Shown here one piece after another: positions 18,403-25,448 of a DNA stretch of 64,000 nt (its first letter is position 1; every line of letters begins with the position of its first letter). The DNA lies in assembly GCF_010119225.1 (NCBI RefSeq), contig NZ_WNKF01000006.1:62001-126000 (forward strand), in the 5' to 3' direction. This DNA is from Cyclobacterium roseum. Its GTDB lineage: Bacteria > Bacteroidota > Bacteroidia > Cytophagales > Cyclobacteriaceae. A program made the translations under genes and the position numbers. The notes under the pieces were generated by a model that saw nothing but the letters and a program-made list of their open reading frames with translations, did no database searches and was not told the DNA's origin.

Positions 18403-19836
18403 ATGCAATCAATTAGTGTAGCCCATGGAGACGGTATTGGACCCGAAATCATGGAGGCCACCCTGCAGGTTTTGCAGGCGGCAGGAGCAAAAGTAAAGTG
18501 GGAATCGGTAGAAATGGGCGAAAAGGAATACCTGGCTGGAAATAGCAGCGGTATTGGCAAGGCAGCCTGGGAAAGTATCCGCAAAAACAAGGTGCTTCTT
18601 AAAGCTCCGATGACTACTCCACAGGGAGGCGGGTACAAAAGCCTGAATGTCACCCTTCGCAAAAGCCTGGGACTTTTTGCCAACGTCAGGCCCTGTAAAA
18701 GTTTTCATCCCTTTGTTCCTACCAAACACCCGGAGCTGGACCTGGTGGTAATTCGTGAAAACGAAGAGGATCTCTACGCTGGCATTGAGCATCAGCAGAC
18801 AGACGAGGTGGTACAATGCCTCAAACTCATCACCCGCCCCGGATGCGAACGAATCATCCGGTATGCCTTCGAATACGCCCGGCACTACCAACGCAAAAAA
18901 GTAAGTTGCTTCACCAAGGACAACATTATGAAACTGACCGACGGGTTGTTTCACCGTGTATTCAAAGAAATCGCCCTGGAATATCCAGACATCGAATCCG
19001 ACAATTGGATCATTGATATCGGAGCTGCCCGGCTCGCCGATACACCGGAAATGTTTGACGTACTGGTCATGCCCAACCTGTATGGCGATGTGGTATCCGA
19101 CATCACCGCTCAATTATCGGGTTCCGTCGGTCTGGCAGGATCGGCTAATATCGGAGAAAAATGCGCCCTGTTTGAGGCCATACACGGTTCGGCTCCTCCG
19201 CTGGCGGGCAAGGATCTGGCAAATCCCTCCGGATTACTGCGTGGAGCCATTCTCATGCTCAATCACATCGGACAGCCGGAAGTAGCCGAAACCATCAAAA
19301 ATGCCTGGTCCTGTACCCTGGAAGAAGGCATACACACCGAGGAAATCTTCCGTCCCGGGCTAAGCAAACAAAAAGTCGGCACGCGCGACTTTGGCAGGGC
19401 GGTGATCGAAAGACTGGGGAAATTGCCCAAACAACTCAAGCCGGTTTCCTATGCCAAAGAGGTACGAATCCAACTTCCTCCCTACCAACGGATGGCGCCC
19501 GGTAAAAAAACACTACAGGGGGTAGACCTCTTTATCGATTGGAAGGGTAGCGATCCCGAGGAACTGGCGGCAAAAATACAGGAGCTGCATCCCGCCTACC
19601 GACTCACGATGATCACCAACCGGGGTGTAAAGGTATGGCCTGAGGGTTTTGAAGAAACCTTTTGCACAGATCATTGGAGATGCCGTTTTGAACTGATAGC
19701 CGAAAATGCCAAATCCGCGATCGGAATAGCCGAACTGTTAATCCATGCCATCCAAAAAGACATAGAAGTAATCAAAACCGAAAACCTCTATGCCTTCGAC
19801 GGGCAAAAGGCCTATTCCCTGGGACAAGGCCAGTAG
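18403..19836 (+). CDS. icd: NADP-type isocitrate dehydrogenase, long Thermus-like form
   Basis: A 477-residue member of the isocitrate/isopropylmalate dehydrogenase family. The start of the fold is AHGDGIGPEIMEATLQVLQA, the substrate region has SLNVTLRKSLGLFANVRPC, then VVIRENEEDLYAGIEH, and the metal-binding aspartates lie in MPNLYGDVVSDITAQLSGSV. The C-terminal extension of about 140 residues (from PYQRMAPGKKTLQGVDLFID) is typical of the long Thermus-type enzyme, not of E. coli Icd (about 416 residues). Reaction: isocitrate + NADP+ to 2-oxoglutarate + CO2 + NADPH. It lies 158 bp after korB, so its product is the likely KorAB substrate. Followed by a strong terminator. Confidence 0.9.
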   Translation: MQSISVAHGDGIGPEIMEATLQVLQAAGAKVKWESVEMGEKEYLAGNSSGIGKAAWESIRKNKVLLKAPMTTPQGGGYKSLNVTLRKSLGLFANVRPCKSFHPFVPTKHPELDLVVIRENEEDLYAGIEHQQTDEVVQCLKLITRPGCERIIRYAFEYARHYQRKKVSCFTKDNIMKLTDGLFHRVFKEIALEYPDIESDNWIIDIGAARLADTPEMFDVLVMPNLYGDVVSDITAQLSGSVGLAGSANIGEKCALFEAIHGSAPPLAGKDLANPSGLLRGAILMLNHIGQPEVAETIKNAWSCTLEEGIHTEEIFRPGLSKQKVGTRDFGRAVIERLGKLPKQLKPVSYAKEVRIQLPPYQRMAPGKKTLQGVDLFIDWKGSDPEELAAKIQELHPAYRLTMITNRGVKVWPEGFEETFCTDHWRCRFELIAENAKSAIGIAELLIHAIQKDIEVIKTENLYAFDGQKAYSLGQGQ

Positions 19837-19845
19837 CATTTTTCA

Positions 19846-19876
19846 CGCCGTCACCCACCCGGTGACGGCGGTTTTT
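19846..19876 (+). terminator. Rho-independent terminator of icd
   Basis: A perfect 10-bp stem CGCCGTCACC / GGTGACGGCG (19846-19855 and 19861-19870) with a 5-nt loop, followed by GTTTTT, starts 10 bp after the icd stop. Confidence 0.9.
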
Positions 19877-20040
19877 ATTTCAGCCTCGCTAAATGGAGGC
19901 TATTGGTTTAGCGTTTTTCCAAAACCATCGGCGGGACAACCGGTTGCGATTCGGAGACTATTTTTTCGGCAAGAATGCCTTTATCGAGTGATTGGAACCA
20001 GGATGAAGCCGGGAATTTATAAAACAAAAATCCCAATCAT

Positions 20041-21258
20041 TCAAATTTCCTTTCCGTTAAACGGATTAAACCGTCTGCGTCCCACCTGCATGCCTACGGC
20101 CCGGCAAACGGTTTTGTCCCCGTATTTTCCATTGATTCGATCAAGTGCCTGATAAAGGGATATGCGCTCTTGGCTGTCCTCAAACAGATTTATCTGGTAG
20201 TTTCCGTGAACGAGGCCGCTGAAGCGAAGTCCTATCAGGCGGATCAACAAACGCCGCTGATACAATTGGTAAAAAAGGGCTTTGACCACCGGAAGCAGGC
20301 TGTGGTCTGCGGCGGTATAGGGCACCTGACGCTGCACCGTATGCGTGTCAAAGTCCGAGTAGCGGATCTTGACAGCCACGGTAGACGCGAGTTTTTGCTG
20401 CCAGCGCAATTTACCGGTAAGCTGTTCGGTCATGGCCGTAAGTGTGGCTTCCAGCAAACGTAAATCGATGGTATCGGTTTCGAAGGTATTTTCAGACGAA
20501 ATGGATTTAGCCTCCGAATAGGGCCGGATGGTGGAGCGGTCGATGCCGTTTGCCTTTTCCCAGATGAGCCGCCCATTTTTTCCAAACGCTGATTCCAGCA
20601 GTTCTGCTGGCATGGCCTGCAGCGTATGGATTTTTTTTACGCCCATATTGTACAGACTGTGTGAAGTCTGCCGCCCGATCATCGGAATCTTACGCACCGA
20701 AAGGGGAGCCAGAAAGGGCTTTTCCTCGCCGTGGAGTACTTGTTTTTCGTTGTTGGGCTTGGCCTCTCCCGTAGCCACCTTGGAGACGGTTTTATTGGCT
20801 GAAAGTCCGAGCGAAATGGGCAGACCACTTTCCTGTATGATCCTTTGCCGCAATTCGCTGGCCATTTTAAAGCAACCAAAAAACCGGTCCATGCCGGTGT
20901 AGTCCACATAAAACTCGTCGATAGATGCTTTTTCAAAAAGCGGCACGCTTTCACGTATGATGTCAGTGATTTCATGTGACTTTTGACTGTACCTGGCAAA
21001 ATCCCCCCGAATCAGCAATGCCTCCGGACAAAGTTGCCGGGCGGTACGTATGGGCATGGCCGAGTGGACCCCAAACTTCCTGGCTTCGTAGCTGCAGGAA
21101 GCCACCACGCCCCGGTCTCCCGTACCACCGATCAAAATGGGTTTTCCCTCTAGGCGATTGTCATACAACCGCTCCACTGATACAAAAAAACTGTCCAGGT
21201 CCAGGTGCACAATATTCCGCTTATTTTCCGCATCCTCCTCCCCTTTCTTTACAAGCAT
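20041..21258 (-). CDS. dinB: Y-family DNA polymerase (Pol IV/DinB type)
   Basis: A 405-residue translesion polymerase. I place the start at ATG 21258 because the frame upstream of it covers the facing regulator gene. Palm motif HLDLDSFFVSVERL (18-31) and the second catalytic motif SIDEFYVDYTGMD are intact, so all three metal-binding acids are present. The helix-hairpin-helix (GRQTSHSLYNMGVKKIHTLQ) and little-finger domain follow. The C-terminus (RLIGLRFSGL, then NINLFEDSQERISLYQALDR-like residues) resembles DinB proteins that carry a clamp-binding tail. It diverges from an XRE-S24 regulator with a palindrome between them, which points to damage-inducible control. Confidence 0.92.
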   Translation of the reverse strand: MLVKKGEEDAENKRNIVHLDLDSFFVSVERLYDNRLEGKPILIGGTGDRGVVASCSYEARKFGVHSAMPIRTARQLCPEALLIRGDFARYSQKSHEITDIIRESVPLFEKASIDEFYVDYTGMDRFFGCFKMASELRQRIIQESGLPISLGLSANKTVSKVATGEAKPNNEKQVLHGEEKPFLAPLSVRKIPMIGRQTSHSLYNMGVKKIHTLQAMPAELLESAFGKNGRLIWEKANGIDRSTIRPYSEAKSISSENTFETDTIDLRLLEATLTAMTEQLTGKLRWQQKLASTVAVKIRYSDFDTHTVQRQVPYTAADHSLLPVVKALFYQLYQRRLLIRLIGLRFSGLVHGNYQINLFEDSQERISLYQALDRINGKYGDKTVCRAVGMQVGRRRFNPFNGKEI

Positions 21259-21283
21259 TACAATGTTAATATTATTGACATTT

Positions 21284-21306
21284 TTATGTTTATAATTTAA
21301 ACATAA
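21284..21306. promoter_or_regulatory. Palindromic operator between dinB and the S24 regulator
   Basis: A perfect inverted repeat: TTATGTTTA (21284-21292), 5-bp spacer TAATT, TAAACATAA (21298-21306). It lies 25 bp from the dinB start and just upstream of the -7 element of the S24 gene, where a bound repressor would block both promoters. A weaker repeat AATGT...ACATT lies at 21262-21283 nearby. The most likely binder is the adjacent XRE-S24 protein (inference). Confidence 0.7.
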
Positions 21307-21311
21307 TGTTT

Positions 21312-21319
21312 TAAATTTG
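21312..21319 (+). promoter_or_regulatory. -7 element of the S24 regulator gene
   Basis: TAAATTTG is an exact TAnnTTTG match, 27 nt before the ATG at 21347. It overlaps the only upstream alternative start (TTG 21317), which argues for 21347. Confidence 0.5.
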
Positions 21320-21346
21320 TTCATCTCTGGCTTAAATAATTTATCC

Positions 21347-22042
21347 ATGTACCTGCATGCTAATATCAAATTCCTACGCAAAAGAAAAGGGCTGACCCAA
21401 TCCATCATGGCCGAAGGCTTGGGTATTAGCCGTTCGAAGCTGGCCGGGTATGAGCTGAATGTGAGCCCGCCGCTGGATACGCTGGTTCGCATCTGTGAAT
21501 ACCTGGAGGTATCCGTAGATCTGATGCTGAAAGAAAACCTCGAAAAATACACCGCCCATCGCCTGATGGAAGTGTTGGAAACCAGCCGTTACCTAAAAGG
21601 CCGGGAGTTGCGCATCCTGGCGACCACGGTGGATGCCAGCGGTCGGGAACTGATAGAGGTGGTTTCCCAGAAAGCGAAAGCCAGCTATCTGGCCGGTTTT
21701 TCGGATCCGGATTTTATAGGAGAGCTGCCCCGGTTTCAACTCCCATTCCTGCCCCAGGATAAAAAATACCGGGTATTTCAGGTAGATGGAGACTCCATGG
21801 AGCCCATTCCGGACGGATCCTGGATTGTTTGTGAGTACATGGATGACTGGACCGAGATCCGGGATGGAGCAAAATACGTGGTGGTCACGGCCCAGGACGG
21901 CGTTACCTTCAAGCTGGCCTATAACCTATTAAAAGAAAAAAGGCAACTCCTGCTCTGTTCGAGTAACCCCTTGTATAAACCTTTCGAGGTAGCCGCCGAT
22001 GCCGTTCGGGAAGTATGGAAGTACCGCATGATGATGGTATGA
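21347..22042 (+). CDS. XRE-HTH / S24 peptidase (LexA/UmuD-like) regulator
   Basis: A 231-residue protein with an N-terminal XRE helix-turn-helix (FLRKRKGLTQSIMAEGLGIS, then RSKLAGYELNVSPPL) and a C-terminal S24 peptidase domain: the nucleophile serine sits in VDGDSMEPIPDGSWIVCEYM and the general-base lysine in GVTFKLAY. This is the LexA/CI/UmuD autoproteolysis fold. A middle linker (about 70-125) links the two. Known relatives are cleaved when RecA filaments form, which lifts repression. It is divergent from dinB, so the pair resembles a umuDC-like module in which one protein is both repressor and UmuD-like domain (inference). No Ala-Gly or Cys-Gly cleavage site can be assigned with certainty. 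Confidence 0.88.
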   Translation: MYLHANIKFLRKRKGLTQSIMAEGLGISRSKLAGYELNVSPPLDTLVRICEYLEVSVDLMLKENLEKYTAHRLMEVLETSRYLKGRELRILATTVDASGRELIEVVSQKAKASYLAGFSDPDFIGELPRFQLPFLPQDKKYRVFQVDGDSMEPIPDGSWIVCEYMDDWTEIRDGAKYVVVTAQDGVTFKLAYNLLKEKRQLLLCSSNPLYKPFEVAADAVREVWKYRMMMV

Positions 22043-22311
22043 TGTCCGATTAGTTGGTATAAACTGAAATTAAACCTACCTTTACGCCATCGAACACCCA
22101 TCGATAATTAATTTCCGGCAACATTTTCTGCCGAAACCTGTTAAAAATGCTTATCCCTAATTCCGGTGTCATATCGTATATGCATCGATAGACGCATGTA
22201 TTTTTAGTCTAAAAAGGGCCAGGCAACGATTATCTCATTGGAAAGTACAGCAGCAAGTCGCTGCCTCAGTTAGGGTTAAACCTTGTTTTTGGTTTTAAAG
22301 TTGTAGAGGAT

Positions 22312-22797
22312 ATGAAAGAAACAGTGGTAATGGCGTCTCCCTTAGGTAATATCCGTCTCATCGCCGAGGAGGGCTTTCTCTTGTCCTCTCATTTTACGGA
22401 AGACGAGGTGTCTGAAAAAGCCGATTCCCCCTTTTTTCTGGACATCATGGCCCAACTGGAAGCTTATTTCAAAGGGAAACTTACCGTTTTTGATATCCCC
22501 GTGGGAATCGGTGGAACTACATTTCAAAAATTAGTCTGGATGGAAGTTAACAAAGTACCCTTTGGACACACCGTTTCTTACCATGACATTGCCAAATCAC
22601 TGGCTAAGCCCACTGCTGTTCGTGCGGTAGGAGCTGCCATCGGTGTCAACCCGCTACTGGTAATTATTCCCTGTCATCGGATCATTGCCAGCACCGGGGA
22701 GCTTACCGGCTATGCCGGAGGCTTGTGGCGAAAATTGAAATTGCTGCAACTGGAGTCCAAAGACAAGCCCGGCAATCAATTTGATCTGGGTTTTTAG
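22312..22797 (+). CDS. ogt: Methylated-DNA--[protein]-cysteine S-methyltransferase
   Basis: A 161-residue suicide repair protein. The active-site motif PCHRI is at 120-124 with C121 as methyl acceptor, preceded by the recognition helix (YHDIAKSLAKPTAVRAVGAA, residues 90-109, containing the arginine finger) and followed by TGYAGGLWRKLKLL. The N-terminal domain is short, as in Ogt-type proteins. It removes O6-alkyl groups from guanine in DNA. It lies 269 bp after the S24 regulator on the same strand, with nothing recognisable between them, so regulation by the SOS-like repressor is possible but not shown. Confidence 0.93.
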   Translation: MKETVVMASPLGNIRLIAEEGFLLSSHFTEDEVSEKADSPFFLDIMAQLEAYFKGKLTVFDIPVGIGGTTFQKLVWMEVNKVPFGHTVSYHDIAKSLAKPTAVRAVGAAIGVNPLLVIIPCHRIIASTGELTGYAGGLWRKLKLLQLESKDKPGNQFDLGF

Positions 22798-22839
22798 ATT
22801 TCTGCCGGGCAGTTACTTTATTTTGCTATCCAACTTCCT

Positions 22840-22847
22840 TATTTTTG
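22840..22847 (+). promoter_or_regulatory. -7 element 3 nt before a start codon
   Basis: TATTTTTG, an exact TAnnTTTG match, ends 3 nt before ATG 22851. It implies a leaderless or almost leaderless GNAT mRNA and supports 22851 over the TTG at 22845. Confidence 0.5.
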
Positions 22848-22850
22848 ATC

Positions 22851-23312
22851 ATGGAAACGGTCAAAATTCTCCCTTTTAGCGATGCTTTAGCACCCTATTT
22901 TCTATCCATCAACCGGGAGTGGATCGAACACTATTTTTGTATGGAGCCATTTGATGTGGCGCAGTTGCAATCTCCTCGTGAAACCCTGATCGAGCAGGGC
23001 GGGGCAGTGTTATTTGCTCAGTGGAAGGGCGAAATCGTGGGCACGGTTGGACTTAAAAAAACCGGTGACCGGCAGTACGAACTGATCAAAATGGGGGTAC
23101 TTCCCAAAGCCCGCGGGCAAAAAGTCGGACTGCTGCTGGGACAAGCTGCCCTTGACTGGGCAAAAGAAAAAGGAGCCCAAAAAGTACTGCTTTACAGCAA
23201 TTCCATCCTTGTACCGGCCATTGCCCTGTACCGAAAGTTAGGTTTCAGGTACATACCCATGGAATCGGGTACCTATCAGCGCTGCGATGTAAAAATGGAG
23301 TACTTGTTTTAA
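22851..23312 (+). CDS. GNAT family N-acetyltransferase
   Basis: A 153-residue protein with a GNAT fold. The acetyl-CoA loop region is RGQKVGLLLGQAALDWAKEK (around residues 88-107, the usual R/Q-x-x-G-x-G/A type in the variant form QKVGLLL), followed by LYSNSILVPAIALYRKLGFR, a typical motif B. The acceptor substrate cannot be predicted; the family acetylates small amines, peptides or proteins. The gene stands alone, with 52 bp to ogt upstream and a 276-bp gene-free stretch downstream. Confidence 0.85.
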   Translation: METVKILPFSDALAPYFLSINREWIEHYFCMEPFDVAQLQSPRETLIEQGGAVLFAQWKGEIVGTVGLKKTGDRQYELIKMGVLPKARGQKVGLLLGQAALDWAKEKGAQKVLLYSNSILVPAIALYRKLGFRYIPMESGTYQRCDVKMEYLF

Positions 23313-23588
23313 CTTACGAATGCCAGCCAGATTTCAATTTTTAAGTAGGTTTAACCGGACCAACAGTAGCCACCCGATTCGGATCAGCTACCCGAAAAAC
23401 GGTTATTGCGAAACGCACAAAAATAGTCTCCTATAAACTTTCTGCTGTTTAACGTGTTAACGTCACATGGATAATCAACTGGATGGCATTGATTCGTATC
23501 AATTTATCATTTAATGGTCTGAACGCATCGTAGCACCGCAGGCCATTTTTTCAGTATTCGGCAACTCTGTTAAGCAATAATAAAATTC

Positions 23589-23759
23589 ATGAAAAAATTT
23601 AAAAAATCTGAAATAGTACTAATGGTCTTGGTGGTTATTTTGATCGGAGTATCAGAATACTACTTCCTCATTGTCGGAGAACCCCTCAAAGCCATTTTCA
23701 TAGGGTTGTGGTGCCCGACCATATTGGGTTTTTTGATACTATTTAATATGAAAAGATAA
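23589..23759 (+). CDS. Small two-helix membrane protein (56 aa), hypothetical
   Basis: The frame from ATG 23589 to TAA 23757-23759 encodes 56 residues. A lysine-rich start (MKKFKKSE) is followed by a hydrophobic helix (IVLMVLVVILIGVSEYYFLI) and a second one (AIFIGLWCPTILGFLILF), ending in NMKR. This is a plausible small inner-membrane protein with both ends in the cytoplasm. The next gene starts 1 bp after the stop, so the two form a tight pair. No family is recognised. Confidence 0.6.
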   Translation: MKKFKKSEIVLMVLVVILIGVSEYYFLIVGEPLKAIFIGLWCPTILGFLILFNMKR

Positions 23760-23760
23760 A

Positions 23761-24102
23761 ATGGAAAACACAGACGTAATCATATTGACAATCGTAGTGG
23801 TGATCTCCTTTGTGGTTTTTATCGTCACCTCTGTTCGGGAATTCAGTCGCATGGAGGAAGAACCTTATGAATATGAACCGGCCTCTGGTCCTACCCGAGC
23901 GGCCTTGTTCAATGCGCTCAGTTCATTACTTGAAGAAGCAGACTACCCTACAAAAAAAAATAAAAAGCGAAAGGGGCCCATCAAGCGCAGCATCTCGGAT
24001 ATGGAAACGGATGGGGTACATTTCGATGAAAGGAAAAAAAAGCCCCGGAAAGAGCGAAAGTCAAAAAAGAGATCTGAAGATAACGATCAGAATAAAAAGT
24101 AA
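23761..24102 (+). CDS. Small single-pass membrane protein with basic tail, hypothetical
   Basis: A 113-residue protein. An N-terminal membrane helix (VIILTIVVVISFVVFIVTSV, residues 6-25) is followed by a short acidic segment (MEEEPYEYEP) and a strongly basic, Lys/Arg-rich tail from about residue 63 to the end (for example KKNKKRKGPIKRS and KKKPRKERKSKKRS). Such tails often bind nucleic acids or acidic phospholipids; that is inference. Coupled to the preceding 56-residue gene by a 1-bp gap. Confidence 0.65.
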   Translation: MENTDVIILTIVVVISFVVFIVTSVREFSRMEEEPYEYEPASGPTRAALFNALSSLLEEADYPTKKNKKRKGPIKRSISDMETDGVHFDERKKKPRKERKSKKRSEDNDQNKK

Positions 24103-24295
24103 TTTCTTCCACACGTTTTCAATATCCAATAATTGGATGGCCCCTACCCTTTAATTCCGTTTTATCCCTTAAATGGTTTCCCATTTCGATACCGTTTTTT
24201 CCAATTGCCATTTGGAACCGGGTTGAAGGTGCAGGTATTGCGCCGACGACCCAAAAGTCATCTTACTGACTCCTTAAATTTGTCTTCCCATTTGT

Positions 24296-24326
24296 TTGCA
24301 CCGATAGCGATATCTTACTAGTTTTG
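24296..24326 (+). promoter_or_regulatory. Promoter of tRNA-Leu
   Basis: TTG at 24296-24298, a 20-bp spacer and TAGTTTTG at 24319-24326 match the Bacteroidetes -33/-7 consensus (TTG / TAnnTTTG). The mature tRNA begins 12 bp further on. Confidence 0.7.
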
Positions 24327-24338
24327 CATCTCCAATTT

Positions 24339-24420
24339 GCGCACGTGGTGAAACTGGTAGACACGCCATCTTGAGGGGGTGGTGCCTTCGGGTGTGGAAG
24401 TTCGAATCTTCTCGTGCGCA
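24339..24420 (+). tRNA. tRNA-Leu (anticodon GAG)
   Basis: Acceptor arms GCGCACG (24339-24345) and CGTGCGC pair fully. The D arm is GTGGTGAAACTGGTAGACAC. The anticodon stem CCATC/GGTGG (one G-T) encloses the loop TTGAGGG, placing GAG at the anticodon. A long variable arm (class II, TGCCTTCGGGTG) and a T arm with GTTCGAAT follow. Discriminator A at 24420; the CCA end is not encoded. Reads CUC/CUU leucine codons. Confidence 0.93.
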
Positions 24421-24485
24421 CCCTACCTTTCCTTTTTCGGGAAAGGTTTTTTTTTGAACAGAAAATTTACGATTTTGACCAGCTA

Positions 24486-25379
24486 ATGACTTCCTCTAAA
24501 TCGTTTTACCTAAAAAAAGGGCCGGTAGAAGCCCGATTTTCCAGCTTAGGTGCAGAGTGTACCTCTCTTTGTTTTCACGGGCTCGAATACCTTTGGCAAG
24601 CCAATCCCTCCATTTGGGGCAGGCATTCCCCGGTACTTTTCCCCATCGTGGGCCGACTTCAGGACGATCGGTATACCTATCGTGGCAAATCCTATTCGCT
24701 AACGCAGCATGGTTTTGCCAGAGACCGGGAGTTTTCGCTGCTGGACCAATCTCAGGATAGCCTGCTATTCTCCCTGAAATCGGATGAAAAAAGCCTGCAG
24801 GTCTATCCCTTTGCGTTTGAACTACAAATCAGGTACACGCTCAGCGATTCCGGCATGCGGGTAGATTACCGGGTCATTAACCCCTGCGCTGATGAGAAGC
24901 TGTGGTACAGCATTGGGGCTCACCCAGGATTTGCTTGTCCACTAGAACCGCAAAAAGAATCTCTGGAAGATTACCAACTGGATTTTGGGCGACAAGACCT
25001 CTCTTCCCTTTCCCTGTATGTCCTCGAGAAGGGACTGATCGGTTCCGAGAGAAAATCCCTGCCCCTCGAGAACGGAAAACTGAATCTGGATTGGGAATGT
25101 TTTCAAAACGATGCCTTAATTGCAGACGTGGGTCCGGTCACTTCCGTTTCGATACGCAGTCGTAAAACGGGAAAAGGCTACGCCATGGATTTTGAGGAGT
25201 TTCGCTGGCTCGGTCTTTGGACCAAACAGCAGGATGCGGGGTTTGTCTGCATAGAACCCTGGAACGGAATTGCAGATAGCCTCACGCACAATGGTAATTT
25301 CCAGGAAAAAGTGGGCATTCAATCCCTCCCTCCTGAAGGCGTGCATAAAGTGGGCTTTGAGTTGACCTTATTCCATTAA
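24486..25379 (+). CDS. Aldose 1-epimerase family protein (LacX/GalM-like)
   Basis: A 297-residue cytoplasmic protein. The start at ATG 24486 (MTSSKSFYLKKG) is preferred because the frame upstream runs into the tRNA. Family signatures: WGRHSPVLFPIVGRL, LTQHGFARDREF (catalytic-histidine region) and YSIGAHPGFACPL (second active-site histidine). It interconverts alpha and beta anomers of aldoses or sugar phosphates; the closest subgroup by motif is LacX-like, with unknown sugar preference. It lies alone, 69 bp before the ABC-F gene. Confidence 0.88.
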   Translation: MTSSKSFYLKKGPVEARFSSLGAECTSLCFHGLEYLWQANPSIWGRHSPVLFPIVGRLQDDRYTYRGKSYSLTQHGFARDREFSLLDQSQDSLLFSLKSDEKSLQVYPFAFELQIRYTLSDSGMRVDYRVINPCADEKLWYSIGAHPGFACPLEPQKESLEDYQLDFGRQDLSSLSLYVLEKGLIGSERKSLPLENGKLNLDWECFQNDALIADVGPVTSVSIRSRKTGKGYAMDFEEFRWLGLWTKQQDAGFVCIEPWNGIADSLTHNGNFQEKVGIQSLPPEGVHKVGFELTLFH

Positions 25380-25436
25380 AAACACGGCGGGATAAAATCC
25401 TTTTTTGCATTGCTGCCATTTACCACATAGATTTCT

Positions 25437-25444
25437 TAATTTTG
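25437..25444 (+). promoter_or_regulatory. -7 element 4 nt before the ABC-F start
   Basis: TAATTTTG, an exact TAnnTTTG match, ends 4 nt before ATG 25449, with a TTG at 25410-25412 (24-bp spacer). It suggests a leaderless mRNA. Confidence 0.5.
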
Positions 25445-25448
25445 CAGC

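Noticed and set aside
24414-24485. Upstream start of the aldose epimerase frame
   Set aside because: It begins inside the tRNA-Leu gene; the ATG at 24486 gives the normal family start.
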